Source: Jiella pelagia
GTDB taxonomy: Bacteria > Pseudomonadota > Alphaproteobacteria > Rhizobiales > Rhizobiaceae
NCBI RefSeq assembly: GCF_026898155.1
Contig: NZ_CP114029.1
Span: 4,134,001 to 4,198,000, forward strand
Direction: 5' to 3'
DNA length: 64,000 nucleotides
The position numbers and the translations under genes are program-made. The first letter of the stretch is position 1; each line of letters begins with the position of its first letter. Shown in pieces: positions 27,037 to 39,496 of this stretch. Under the pieces are notes generated by a model, which was given only the letters and a program-made list of their open reading frames with translations, made no database searches and was not told the origin of the DNA.

Positions 27037-29658
27037 TCGGCCGCGTCCCAGAACCGTTCGGAGCTGCCGCTGCCCTCGTCCGGCGGCAGATTGCCGAGCG
27101 GGAAGTGACAGATCACCGCCGTGCCCGAGCCCGGCGTGGAGCGGACCTCGACGTGGCCGTGATGGAGCCTCGACGAAGCTCTTGACGATCGACAGGCCGA
27201 GACCTGCGCCCGACTGCCGGCCGCCGCTCGGATCGGCCTCGAAGCGCTCGAAGATCTTCTCGACCTGGTTCGTCGCGATGCCGGGGCCGTCGTCGGTCAC
27301 CTCGAAGGAGATCATCCCGTCGCGGCGCCAGGCGCGAACGCCGACGGCGGAGCCGGCCGGGGCGAAGTTCGCCGCGTTGGAGAGCAGGTTGAACAGGATC
27401 TGGGTCAGCCGGTGGCCGTCGGCGTTGAAGCTCTTCCCGGCGTCGGCGAGGTCGATCCTGAGACTGAGGTCGGCCGCCTCGAAGCGATCCCTGACGCCGT
27501 CGACCGCCTGCTCGACGGTTCGGGCGATGTCGACCTCGGAGAGTTCCAGCTCCATGATGCCGGCATCGACCGTGGCCAGGTCGAGAATGTCGTTGACGAT
27601 GGTCAGGAGCGTCGAGGTCGAGGAGGAGATGTAGTCGAGATATTCGCTCTGACGTTCGTTGAGAGGGCCAGTCTCGGGCGATCGGAGCAGGGCGGAGAAG
27701 CCGATGATGTTGGTCAGCGGCGAGCGCAGCTCGTAGTTCACGTGCTGGACGAAATCCGTCTTGATCTGGTTCGCCTGCTCCAGCGCATCGTTGCGCTCGC
27801 GCAGCACCAGTTCGGCGGCGCGGGCCTCCGAGATGTTGGAGAAGGTCAGCATCGTCAGGCCGTTCGGCAGCGGGACGATCGTGTAGTTGAAGATGCCGCC
27901 GTCCGACAGGCTGATCTCGCCGCGCAAGGTGTCGCGTCCGTGGTCGTCGAAGGCAGTGACCTGTTCCAGGAAGAGCTGCCAACCCTGTGCAAGGCCCGGC
28001 TCTACGACGCCGCCCGGCCCGAGGGTCCGCTCCACCTTCACCGTGCAGCGGTCGGCGAGAGCCTGGATCCGTGCGCCGGTCGTCAGGTGGGCGAGATCGA
28101 TGCCCCACATGTCGGCGAAGGCCGGATTGGAGAGCCGCATCCGCCCGTCGCTGCCGAACACGGCGATGGCTTCCGAGAGATAGTCGATGGTCTCGCGCTG
28201 CAGCCGAACCGTTGCCTTCACCTGGCTCTCGAGTTCCAGCTTTTCGGTGATGTCCTCGAACACCCATGTCGCGCCGCCGCGCGGCTGGGGCGTGGCGATG
28301 ACGCGGAGCGTCCGGCCGTCGGCCAGGTGCCACATCGCCTCGGTCGGCTCGGTGGCGCGATAGGCGGCAAGGTCCTGCTCGCGCATTTCCGAGCGCACCA
28401 GCTTCTCGATCGGCAGAATGCCGCGGGTGCGCAGGTGATCGAGCAGGGCGACGTGGTCCGGCTCGGTCTCCAGATAGGCGTTGGTGAGGTCGAACAGCCG
28501 CTGGAAGGCGGCATTGTAATAGGCGAGCCGGGTCTTTTCGTCGAAGCGGGCGACGGCTGTCGCTAGTTGATCCAGGGTCTCGGACTGGCTCTCGATGGTC
28601 TGGCGCAGCTCCATGCGGACCTGCTCGGTCTCCGACACGTCGATGGCAAGACCTGCCGAGCCGCTGGGCCCGAGGGCCTCGACGACGTTGAAGTTGCGGC
28701 GATCGGCCTCCACGACGGTTGAGAGCTTGGCTGCGAAGGGACGGTTTTCTGCGACCTGCTTGGCCACCCGCAGCCGGTCCTGGGCGCTGAGGAATTCCAG
28801 CTGGCGTTCGAGGGCATCGCCGGACGAGGGCGCATCGACGGCGGTGGCGTAGGCGCGGTTGACCCAGGTGAGCCGGCCGCTCCTGTCGCGCAGCCAGAGT
28901 GCCACGGGCGCCTGATCGAAAAGCTGCTGCATCGTCTCGACCTTCGCCTCGGCCAAAGCGAGGGCGGTGGTCAGCTCGTCGAGGCGCTTGCGCAGCCCTT
29001 CGAGGACGGTGAACCGGACCATGGCGAGGCCGCCCGAGGTGCGGCCGGCCGCTTCGATCACGAATTCGGCGTCGAGATCGATGGCGATGCGAAACGGCTT
29101 GGCGTCGTCCAGAAGCGCCGCGATGGCGGCTTCGAGACGGCCGACGGCTTCGGCCGGCATCCAGTCGGCGAAGATCAGGAACCTGTCGGGGTCGCCGGGA
29201 ATCTTGTCGTGGCCGGCCATCTGGCCGATAACTTCGGGCATTTCTGCGCCGGCGAAGACAACGATGCGCTCGCCACCCGCGACGAGGAGCGCCGTACGCG
29301 CGTCCGCCTTCTGCCGAGCGTCGTGCACGACGCCCCGCAATTCCGCGTTCTCGGCTTCCAGGAGGGCGCGTTGGCGGACCAGGAAGGTCGCCGCGAGCAT
29401 GATCGCACCGATGATGAAGGCGAGGATGGAAAGCCGGAGGAGGTCGCCCTCGGAGAGGGTTCCGCCCAGTGGGAAAGCCATGCCCGGTTCGGCGGCCCAT
29501 GCGTGCCCCGGCACGAGGAGCAGCCCGGCGGACTGCAAAGCGAGAGCTGCCCTGCTGGAAGTTGCGGCACCGAAAAGAGCCGCTGCCGTGTTTGCCCTAG
29601 CAGAATCCGTTCGCAATCCGGTGGCGCCCCCGCGCCCGGATCCGATGTCTTTCGACAT
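27033..29658 (-). CDS. divL: DivL-like PAS sensor kinase with Tyr in place of the phospho-acceptor His, C-terminal frameshift
   Basis: A membrane-bound cell-cycle kinase homologue, about 874 aa when repaired. One transmembrane helix lies at residues about 73-94 and PAS domains between about 250 and 610. In the HisKA box the usual His is Tyr642 (HVNYELRSPLTNIIGF), the hallmark of DivL. DivL acts with DivK, upstream of CckA and CtrA, as an atypical regulator of the cell cycle. A HATPase_c domain follows, with DDGPGI and GAGLGLSIVKSFVE. There GAGCTC reads GAG-G-CTC on the coding strand (27165-27171). Dropping the base at 27168 gives SFVELHHGHVEVRSTPGSGT, closing the ATPase fold and ending at 27033. 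The affected part is the last 45 or so residues. Confidence 0.88.
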
Positions 29659-29817
29659 GTGAGCCTGTCCTCGTCGTTGCCGCCGCTATTCCGAGACCTA
29701 CTCAACGCATCTCGATCAGGCTTTCAAATCCGCATCTCAAAGCCTTGATTCGGCCATATTAGCGGCTGTCGACTCGGGTGCAATCCGTAATATTTTACTA
29801 AAGCTGAAATGAATTAA

Positions 29818-29843
29818 CCCGGCGAGGCTTGCGCTCCGCCGGG
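29818..29843 (-). terminator. Terminator-like hairpin after ahcY
   Basis: CCCGGCG (29818-29824) pairs with CGCCGGG (29837-29843). On the minus strand the stem is followed by TTAATTCATTT, a weak T-rich tail, about 30 bp downstream of the ahcY stop. Confidence 0.5.
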
Positions 29844-29875
29844 TCTTGTGAGTCGGGTCTGACTACCGCTGCAAA

Positions 29876-31276
29876 TCAGTAGCGGTAATGCTCTGGCTTG
29901 TAAGGACCTTGCTGCTCGACACCGATATAGGACGCCTGTTCTTTCGTGAGCTCCGACAACCTTGCGCCGAGCTTGCCGAGATGCAGGCGCGCAACCTTCT
30001 CGTCGAGGTGCTTGGGCAGGACGTAGACCTGGTTCTCGTACTGCTCGCCCTTGGTGAACAGCTCGATCTGCGCCAGGGTCTGGTTGGTGAACGAGGCCGA
30101 CATCACGAAGCTCGGATGGCCGGTCGCGTTGCCGAGGTTGAGCAGGCGGCCTTCCGACAGGAGCAGCATGCGGTTGCCCTTGGCGAACTCGATCATGTCG
30201 ACCTGGGGCTTGATGTTCGTCCACTTGAGGTTCTTCAGGGCGTCCACCTGAATCTCGTTGTCGAAGTGGCCGATATTGCCGACGATCGCCATGTCCTTCA
30301 TCTCGCGCATGTGCTCGATGCGGATGACGTCCTTGTTGCCGGTGGTGGTGATGAAGATGTCGGCCGAGGAGACGACGTCCTCAAGCTCGACGACCTCAAA
30401 GCCGTCCATCGCAGCCTGCAGGGCACAGATCGGATCGACCTCGGTGACCTTGACGCGGGCGCCGGCGCCCTGGAGCGAGGCGGCCGAACCCTTGCCGACG
30501 TCGCCGTAACCGCAGACGACCGCGACCTTGCCGGCCATCATGACGTCGGTGCCGCGACGGATACCGTCGACCAGCGACTCTTTACAGCCATACTTGTTGT
30601 CGAACTTCGACTTGGTGACCGAGTCATTGACGTTGATCGCAGGGAAGGGAAGCAGGCCCTTCTTCTGAAGCTGATAGAGACGGTTGACGCCCGTGGTCGT
30701 CTCTTCGGTGACGCCCTTGATCGCGTCGCGCTGCTTGGTGAAGAAGCCCGGGGTCTCGGCCATCCGCTTCTTGATCTGCGCGAAGAGGATTGTCTCTTCC
30801 TCGTTGCCGGGGTTGGACAGCACGTCCTCGCCAGCCTCGGCGCGGGCGCCGGTCAGGATGTACATCGTGGCGTCGCCGCCGTCGTCGAGGATCATGTTCG
30901 ACGGCTTGCCGTCCGGCCACTGGAAGATCTTGTCGGTGTAGGTCCAGTATTCCTCGAGGGTCTCACCCTTGATGGCGAAGACCGGGACGCCGGCGGCGGC
31001 GATTGCTGCGGCCGCATGATCCTGGGTCGAGAAGATGTTGCAGGAAGCCCAGCGGACCTCGGCGCCGAGCGCCGTCAGCGTCTCGATCAGAACGCCGGTC
31101 TGGATCGTCATATGCAGGGAGCCGGTGATCCGGGCGCCCTTCAGCGGCTTGTCGGCGCCGAACTCTTCGCGGCAGGCCATCAGGCCCGGCATTTCGGTCT
31201 CGGCTATGTCGAGTTCCTTGCGGCCATAGTCGGCCAGCGCAATGTCCTTGACGACGTAATCGGTCTGTTCGCTCAT
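29876..31276 (-). CDS. ahcY: Adenosylhomocysteinase (S-adenosyl-L-homocysteine hydrolase)
   Basis: A cytoplasmic NAD-dependent enzyme that splits S-adenosylhomocysteine into adenosine and homocysteine, relieving product inhibition of methyltransferases. At 466 aa it is full length for the bacterial form. Visible landmarks are [34 protein letters not shown], the NAD-binding [10 protein letters not shown] and the C-terminal KPEHYRY that reaches the adjacent active site. A 22-bp palindrome about 105 bp upstream (31381-31402) is a candidate operator. It is monocistronic. Confidence 0.95.
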   Translation of the reverse strand: MSEQTDYVVKDIALADYGRKELDIAETEMPGLMACREEFGADKPLKGARITGSLHMTIQTGVLIETLTALGAEVRWASCNIFSTQDHAAAAIAAAGVPVFAIKGETLEEYWTYTDKIFQWPDGKPSNMILDDGGDATMYILTGARAEAGEDVLSNPGNEEETILFAQIKKRMAETPGFFTKQRDAIKGVTEETTTGVNRLYQLQKKGLLPFPAINVNDSVTKSKFDNKYGCKESLVDGIRRGTDVMMAGKVAVVCGYGDVGKGSAASLQGAGARVKVTEVDPICALQAAMDGFEVVELEDVVSSADIFITTTGNKDVIRIEHMREMKDMAIVGNIGHFDNEIQVDALKNLKWTNIKPQVDMIEFAKGNRMLLLSEGRLLNLGNATGHPSFVMSASFTNQTLAQIELFTKGEQYENQVYVLPKHLDEKVARLHLGKLGARLSELTKEQASYIGVEQQGPYKPEHYRY

Positions 31277-31380
31277 GCTTTCGGAACTCCGTTTCTTGAT
31301 GCGGGGGTTCGCGGGCGAAGGTGCGATGCACTGCCCGAACGTGGGGTGGCTTTAGCAGGCGAACGGGAGGGCCACAAGAG

Positions 31381-31402
31381 GATATAAACATTTGTTTATG
31401 TC
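31381..31402. promoter_or_regulatory. Palindromic operator candidate upstream of ahcY
   Basis: ATAAACA-TT-TGTTTAT (31384-31399) is perfect and extends outward (GA...TC) with one mismatch. The AT-rich palindrome, between ahcY and the divergent 31519 gene, suggests a winged-helix repressor site. Which gene it controls is inferred from position. Confidence 0.5.
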
Positions 31403-31518
31403 TTGATCGGAATTTCGGCGTTGGGATTCCGTTGTTCGCCGCGCTACGATCCGGCCAGGGCAAAAAGCAATACTCCGGCTGGGAGCGCCTTGCAGATCGC
31501 CGGCCGGTTCGGGAGGAT

Positions 31519-33519
31519 GAGATGATCGGAAGGTTCGCCGCGCTGACGCTTGCTCTGGCGGCTGCGGCCGTGCCGGCGTCGCTGCCGGCCACGGCTCAGG
31601 CGCCCAAACCGCACGGCGGGATCGCCGAGGATCCGGCCGGGCTGGCCGACGTCGTCCTGCCCTACACGCCTTATCTGTTCGATTTCGCCGTCACCTCGAT
31701 GCGCAGCCTCGCCGCGATCACCTACACCGGCCGTCGGTACGATCCGATCACCCGGTCGCTGGTGGTGACGGGGCTCGATGTCGACCGTGACGCGGTGCAT
31801 TTCCGCGTCGGCCAGATGCGTATCGCTGCCGACCAGGTGATCCTCGACGACGTCTCGGTGGACACCACCCGGTTGCCGCTCGACCGGACGTCGAGGGCGG
31901 TCCTCGACGAACTGGACCGGAAGATCGTCACCGGCAGCGTGACGATCGGGCTCGATCTCGACGCTCCGCGCGCGAACTATCTCGTCCAGGCCACGGCGCG
32001 GTTGGACGGCATCGGCGCCTTCGACATCGACGCGGATCTCAAGGGTTTTCACTTCCTCGCCCCGCTCGACCAGATTGACGGCTCGCAAGGCCCGGCAGGA
32101 AGCGGCCAGCCAGAAATTCGCGGCCGGCTCGCTTCGGCCGATGTCGCCTTCACCGACATGGGCCTCGTGACGGCCCTCTACGCGGTGCTGGGCCGGGAGC
32201 AGGGACTGAACCCGCAGGCGGCGAAAGGCGCGGCGACGATGATCGCCGGCGCGGCGATCGCCGGCATGTTCGCCGACCTGCCCGGCGGCGCGGCGCCGGC
32301 CCTGCAGCAACGGGCGCGGGCCTGGTCGGCGGCGGTGCAGGCGTTCCTGAGGGATCCGGACCGGCTTCGGGTGTCGTTCCGGCCCGTGGAGGCCTTCGAC
32401 CTTGCAAGGCTCACCGGCGGGGCTGCCGATGCGAGGGACATCGAGGATCTGGGTGCCGACGTCGTCGCCGGGCGCGCGGTGGCGCAGACCCTCCTTTCGC
32501 CGCAGGAACTTCAACTTGCGCCCGACGCGCCGCTCGGCGACGTGCTGGCGCTTGCCGATACGCTGCTGAAGGGGCGCGGCACGCCGCAGAATTCCGGCCG
32601 GGCGCTGGAGTTGATCATGCCGGCGGCGATGGACGGCAATCGCACGGCGGTGGCGCTGCTCGCCCAGGCGATCGCGATGAACCCCTATGTCTCGATCGCC
32701 CAGGAGAAACTCGCGCCGACCTATGTCTCGCTCGATCTGGCGCTTGCCGAGGGGCTGCCCTTCGCCGCCGAAAGCCTCGATGCCATCGGCCGGCGCCTCA
32801 GCCCGGCAGAAATCGTCGGGGCCGAGGACGAGGCGGTGGCCACATGGCGACAGACGCCGGTGGGGCAGCGCCAGCGGGCAAGCGAGATCGAGGCGTTTCG
32901 CAGCCGCGACTGGGCGACGATCCGCCGTCTCGCCTATGCCTATTACGAGGGCGCGGAAATGCCGCGCAACATCATGCGGGCCTACGGCTGGGCTTCGATC
33001 GCGGCCGCGGGCGGCGACCGGGCCGCGGCGCGGCTTCGCGACGAACTGACCCGTGCCGCTGGCAGCGGCAAGCTGGTGTTGCCGCTCGACCGCGCCCGCA
33101 AGGCCACGGACGATCTCTGGACGCTGATCCTTGGCGGCGACGAGCCGGCGTCGCCGGCGGCGGCCGATGCCGCGCCGGTGGAGGAAAGCCCGGCCGCGCC
33201 TGTGGAAGGTGGCGACGACGGCGCTGCGGCCGGCGCAGCGGGTGATGGCAGCGTGAGCGCCGGGCCCTCGACCGAGGGACCTGCAAGGCCCGGCCGGTCT
33301 GGCGGCGATGTCGCTCCGCCAAGTCAATCGCGGGCCGGCGGCGCAGGCCCCGAGCCCGGCGCGACGAGCGGGTCGGACACGCCGCCGGCGCCCCCGCCGC
33401 CGCGCGCCGGTAGCGGCTCGGGCGAGGCGATCGAGCCAGCGGTGCGACCGGAGGATACCGGCGGCGACGGTGAGCGCGAAACGGCGTATGAGGGGCGGCT
33501 CCGTACCCTGTCGACGTGA
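31519..33519 (+). CDS. Exported hypothetical protein with a Sel1-like C-terminal region
   Basis: A 666-aa protein of unknown function. The start at ATG 31519 follows GGGAGGA, and the signal peptide is MIGRFAALTLALAAAAVPASLPATA. Residues about 40-230 form a beta-rich domain of alternating strands (ITYTGRRYDPITRSLVVTG and similar). Residues about 340-530 are helical and end in a Sel1-like motif, RNIMRAYGWASIAAAGGDRAAARL, which often mediates protein contacts. The last 150 residues are a Pro/Ala/Gly/Asp low-complexity tail. It is divergent from ahcY and shares the palindrome at 31381 as a possible control site. Confidence 0.6.
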   Translation, partial: EMIGRFAALTLALAAAAVPASLPATAQAPKPHGGIAEDPAGLADVVLPYTPYLFDFAVTSMRSLAAITYTGRRYDPITRSLVVTGLDVDRDAVHFRVGQMRIAADQVILDDVSVDTTRLPLDRTSRAVLDELDRKIVTGSVTIGLDLDAPRANYLVQATARLDGIGAFDIDADLKGFHFLAPLDQIDGSQGPAGSGQPEIRGRLASADVAFTDMGLVTALYAVLGREQGLNPQAAKGAATMIAGAAIAGMFADLPGGAAPALQQRARAWSAAVQAFLRDPDRLRVSFRPVEAFDLARLTGGAADARDIEDLGADVVAGRAVAQTLLSPQELQLAPDAPLGDVLALADTLLKGRGTPQNSGRALELIMPAAMDGNRTAVALLAQAIAMNPYVSIAQEKLAPTYVSLDLALAEGLPFAAESLDAIGRRLSPAEIVGAEDEAVATWRQTPVGQRQRASEIEAFRSRDWATIRRLAYAYYEGAEMPRNIMRAYGWASIAAAGGDRAAARLRDELTRAAGSGKLVLPLDRARKATDDLWTLILGGDEPASPAAADAAPVEESPAAPVEGGDDGAAAGAAGDGSVSAGPSTEGPARPGRSGGDVAPPSQSRAGGAGPEPGATSGSDTPPAPPPPRAGSGSGEAIEPAVRPEDTGGDGERETAYEGRLRTLST

Positions 33520-33708
33520 CGTCATGTCGCGGGACTTTGTCGCCGAGACAGGCTCGTGCCTTGACCTTGGAAGCCTCGGCAACTATAGCATCGCCGATCT
33601 AGGGAATGGCCCGTCCATGCCCTTTTCGCCCTATACTTTAACCGACTGAACAAGAAGACGGCCCGCGCCATCTCAGGCACGAGAGCTTGTCTGACGAACG
33701 GAGAAAAA

Positions 33709-34116
33709 ATGTTCGCAGTCATCAAAACCGGCGGCAAGCAGTACCGCGTTGCCCCGGAAGACCAGTTCACCATCGAGCGCCTTCCCGGCGAGGCTGGCGA
33801 TACCGTGACGTTCAATGAAGTCCTGATGGTCGATTCGACCATCGGCGCGCCCTTCGTCGAAGGTGCGAGCGTCACTGCCGAGATCGTCGAGCAGACGCGC
33901 GGCAAGAAGGTGATCTCCTTCAAGAAGCGTCGGCGCCAGAACTCCAAGCGCACGCGCGGCCATCGCCAGGACCTGACGCTGATCCGCGTCTCCGAGATCC
34001 TGTCCGGCGGCAAGAAGGCCGCTGCCAAGACCGAGGCGAAGGCGGCCAAGCCGAAGAAGACGGCCGCCGAGGCTGGCCCGGGCGCCGAGGCCGCAGGGGC
34101 GACCAGCGCCGAATAA
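33709..34116 (+). CDS. rplU: 50S ribosomal protein L21
   Basis: A large-subunit ribosomal protein that binds 23S rRNA. The N-terminus [19 protein letters not shown] and the RNA-binding [22 protein letters not shown] are standard. The product, 135 aa, is longer than the E. coli protein because of a C-terminal Lys/Ala/Glu tail, as seen in other alphaproteobacteria. A GGAG-AAAAA ribosome binding site precedes the start. It is followed 93 bp later by rpmA. Confidence 0.96.
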   Translation: MFAVIKTGGKQYRVAPEDQFTIERLPGEAGDTVTFNEVLMVDSTIGAPFVEGASVTAEIVEQTRGKKVISFKKRRRQNSKRTRGHRQDLTLIRVSEILSGGKKAAAKTEAKAAKPKKTAAEAGPGAEAAGATSAE

Positions 34117-34209
34117 GCGGCGGCGTTCACCGCGGCCGCTCGACGGCCGATGAGAGTTTTGATCGGGAACGCCCGGCGTTCCCGGCCCTGAGGGGCAAGG
34201 AGATAAACG

Positions 34210-34479
34210 ATGGCACATAAGAAAGCAGGCGGTTCCTCGCGCAATGGTCGCGATTCGGAATCCAAGCGTCTTGGCGTGAAGAAGTTCGGCGGCGAAGCCG
34301 TGATCGCGGGCAACATCCTCGTCCGTCAGCGCGGTACGCGCTGGCATCCGGGCGCCAATGTCGGCATTGGCCGCGATCACACCCTCTTCGCGAAATCGGA
34401 AGGCACCGTTGCCTTCCAGCACAAGGCCAACGGCCGAACCTTCGTTGCGATTATGCCGAAAGCAGAAGCCGCAGAATGA
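34210..34479 (+). CDS. rpmA: 50S ribosomal protein L27
   Basis: A large-subunit protein at the peptidyl-transferase centre, 89 aa. It starts [19 protein letters not shown], the conserved N-terminal tail, and contains [27 protein letters not shown]. It follows rplU in the usual order. A terminator at 34556 closes the ribosomal unit. Confidence 0.96.
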   Translation: MAHKKAGGSSRNGRDSESKRLGVKKFGGEAVIAGNILVRQRGTRWHPGANVGIGRDHTLFAKSEGTVAFQHKANGRTFVAIMPKAEAAE

Positions 34480-34555
34480 CCGGAGCTTCTGAGCGCCGGT
34501 GGTTCATCAACCCGGCGCTCAAGAGGCCCGAAGGCATCGCCTGACGGATCGAGCG

Positions 34556-34587
34556 AAAGGGGAGATGGGTCGCCGTCTCCCCTTTTT
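34556..34587 (+). terminator. Rho-independent terminator after rpmA
   Basis: AAAGGGGAGA (34556-34565) pairs with TCTCCCCTTT (34576-34585), followed by further T residues and GCTT. It separates the ribosomal protein genes from the GNAT gene, which starts only 23 bp later, so some read-through is possible. Confidence 0.8.
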
Positions 34588-34609
34588 GCTTGAGAGGAAG
34601 GACCACGCG

Positions 34610-35197
34610 ATGACCGAAGAAATGACGGAGGAGCGGAGTCTCCGGGCGGGAGAGACGCGGACGGTCGTCACACCGAGGCTGCGGCTGCGGCCGCCGATCC
34701 TTGCCGACGCGGAGCCGGTGGCGGCCCTGCTCGACGATTACGACGTCGTCCGTATGCTGTCGCGTGTGCCCTGGCCCTACACGCTCGCCGATGCGCAGAG
34801 CTTTATCCGCGACCGCAGCGACGAGACGGTCTTCGCCATCTGCCTCAAGTCCGGTGGTGAGGTCCTCGGCCTCTGCGGGATACGGGGCAATGCGGATCGC
34901 CCCCTGCGCGGCGAACTCGGCTACTGGATCGGCCGACCGCACTGGGGCAACGGCTATGCCACCGAAGCGGCGCACGCGGCGATCGACTACGGTTTCACCG
35001 CCCTCGGCCTAAACGAGATCTCGGCCAACTGCCGGGTGATCAACGAGGCCTCGCGGCGGGTCATCTGGAAATGCGGGTTCCGCTTCATCGGCAGCGGCAT
35101 GATCGACACCGCCGCGTCCGGTCGCGTCGCGTCCGAGAATTTCAGCCTCGACCGCAGTTGCTGGCGGTCGCTGAAATCCTGGGGTGAGGCGCAATGA
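34610..35197 (+). CDS. GNAT-family acetyltransferase (RimJ/RimL-like)
   Basis: A 195-aa acetyltransferase. The start ATG 34610 has GAGAGGAAG upstream. It shows TPRLRLRPPILADAEPVAALL at the N-terminus, the acetyl-CoA-binding GELGYWIGRPHWGNGYATEAAHA and the NEISANCRVINEASRRVIWKCGF segment of the RimJ/L group. In rhizobia a GNAT gene of this type sits between rpmA and obgE. The protein substrate is unknown. Its stop overlaps the start of the next gene. Confidence 0.85.
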   Translation: MTEEMTEERSLRAGETRTVVTPRLRLRPPILADAEPVAALLDDYDVVRMLSRVPWPYTLADAQSFIRDRSDETVFAICLKSGGEVLGLCGIRGNADRPLRGELGYWIGRPHWGNGYATEAAHAAIDYGFTALGLNEISANCRVINEASRRVIWKCGFRFIGSGMIDTAASGRVASENFSLDRSCWRSLKSWGEAQ

Positions 35198-35808
35198 TGG
35201 AGCGGGGCGAGGGACAGAAACGCGGGCGGCGCGGCTGGATCTTCGCCGCCGTTGTCCTTGTCGCCGCCGTCGTGGCGGTGGTGGTTCTGGCACAGCCCTG
35301 GCAAGCAGCCGACGCCTGGTCGTCCGAGGTGACGGCGCAACGGGCGGAGGGGACCTTGTCGCTGCCGGACTTCTTCGACGGGAGCGCGACCTCGTCCGGC
35401 ACGATCACCACGGCACTGATCTTCGACGAGGCGTTCACGGCGACCTTCTCCGGGACCGTCGACGGGAACAGGCTACGGCTCGACGAGCGGTTCCGCTTCG
35501 AGGACGGCGAGCGGCTGCAGCGATGGGACCTGGAGCGGTCCGCCGACGGAACCTATCGCGGCACCGTCGAGACCGAGCTTTCCGACGGCACGATGGCGCC
35601 GGCGGTGCCCGTCGAGGGGCGAACCTTTGCAGAGGGCGTCGTCCTTGCCTATGACGGCTATGCGCCGGGCGGCGGCCACACGCTGCTCGGCTTTCGACAC
35701 GTGATGCGGCGGCTCTCGGCCGAAACGGTGCGCAATCGGGTGACGATCGCAAAATTCGGGCTGGCGATCGCTTCGGCCGACGTCATCTTCCGCCGCGGCG
35801 AGAAGTGA
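35194..35808 (+). CDS. DUF3833-like membrane-anchored lipoprotein-type protein
   Basis: A 204-aa protein with a single N-terminal transmembrane helix (WIFAAVVLVAAVVAVVVLAQ, about residues 15-34) and a periplasmic beta-rich domain. The segments EGTLSLPDFFDGSATSSGTI, LDERFRFEDGERLQRWDLER and IASADVIFRRGE match DUF3833, a family of unknown function. It overlaps the preceding GNAT gene by four bases (ATGA-type), so it is coupled. Confidence 0.75.
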   Translation: MMERGEGQKRGRRGWIFAAVVLVAAVVAVVVLAQPWQAADAWSSEVTAQRAEGTLSLPDFFDGSATSSGTITTALIFDEAFTATFSGTVDGNRLRLDERFRFEDGERLQRWDLERSADGTYRGTVETELSDGTMAPAVPVEGRTFAEGVVLAYDGYAPGGGHTLLGFRHVMRRLSAETVRNRVTIAKFGLAIASADVIFRRGEK

Positions 35809-35878
35809 GGCGTGCATTAACTCGAACGGCGGCTTGTGCCGCCGGACGGTGATTTGGGATCGAAGGCGGATGCTCTAA

Positions 35879-38199
<2,321 letters not shown>

Positions 38200-38211
38200 A
38201 AGGAAGCCGAA

Positions 38212-39496
38212 ATGCTCGACGAGACCGTCGCCGAAAGCACCGTCGAAGACGTCATGGCCGACATCGGCCGGCGCGCCCGCGCCGCCGCCCGCAAGCTTTC
38301 GGTAGCGCCGCGAAAGCAGAAGGACACGGCGCTGGTCGCCATGGCCGATGCGCTGAATGCGGCAATTCCTGCGATCCTCGAGGCAAACGAGAAGGACGTC
38401 GCGCGCGCTCAGGAGAGCGGCATGACGGCGGCCTTCGTCGATCGCCTGACGCTCAACCCCGCGCGCATCGTCGCGATGTCCGAGGGCCTGCGCGCGATCG
38501 CCGAACTCGTCGACCCCGTCGGCGAGGTGATCGGCGCCTGGGAGCGGCCGAACGGGCTGCAGATCGAGCGTGTGAGGACGCCGCTCGGCGTCATCGGCGT
38601 CATCTATGAGAGCCGGCCGAACGTCACCGCCGATGCCGGTGCGCTGTGCCTGAAGGCGGGCAATGCAGTGATCCTGCGCGGCGGCTCGGATTCGGCCGAC
38701 TCGTCTCGGGCGATCCACGCGGCGCTGGCCGAAGGCCTGAGAGTGGCAGGGCTTCCCGAAGATGCGATCCAGATCGTACCGACGACGGACCGCGCCGCCG
38801 TCGGCGAAATGCTGAAGGGGCTTTCCGGCAACATCGACGTCATCGTGCCGCGCGGCGGCAAGTCGCTGGTTGCCCGGGTGCAGGACGAGGCGCGGGTGCC
38901 GGTCTTCGCGCATCTCGAAGGCATCTGCCACGTCTATGTCGACCGCTCGGCGGATCTTTCCATGGCCGTGAGCGTCACAGCGAACGCCAAGATGCGGCGG
39001 ACCGGCATCTGCGGGTCGGCGGAGACGCTGCTCGTCGACCGGGCGGCGGCCGCGACCCATCTTTCGCCGATTCTCGAAGAGGCTCTCGGCGAAGGGCTGC
39101 GAGATTCGGGCGACGGACGAGGTCCGGGCGCTCTATCCGGCGGCAGCTGCGGCGGCGGAATCGGACTTTTCCACCGAATATCTCGACGCGATCATTTCGG
39201 TTGCACTTGTCGACGGCGTGGAGGGCGCAATCGACCATATCGAGCATTATTCCTCCCACCACACCGAGGCGATCCTCGCCGAAGACGCCGCTGCTGTGGA
39301 GGCTTTCATGAACGGCATCGATTCGGCGATCCTGCTCCACAACGCGTCCACCCAGTTCGCCGACGGCGGCGAATTTGGCATGGGCGGGGAGATCGGCATC
39401 GCCACCGGCAAGATGCATGCCCGTGGCCCGGTCGGCGTCGAACAGCTGACGAGCTTCAACTACCGCGTCCGCGGCAGCGGCCAGATCCGTCCTTGA
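38212..39496 (+). pseudogene. proA: Gamma-glutamyl phosphate reductase, frameshifted
   Basis: The second enzyme of proline synthesis, reducing glutamyl-5-phosphate to the semialdehyde with NADPH. The length of 427 aa when repaired fits the family. The catalytic Cys lies in [14 protein letters not shown]. The frame shifts at 39091-39100. The text GAAGGGCTGC should be GAA-GGC-TGC, giving [19 protein letters not shown] with one extra G removed. The C-terminal part ([42 protein letters not shown]) is fully conserved in the next frame. Unlike most breaks here, this is a homopolymer insertion. Proline auxotrophy would follow if real. The stop overlaps the nadD start. Confidence 0.9.
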
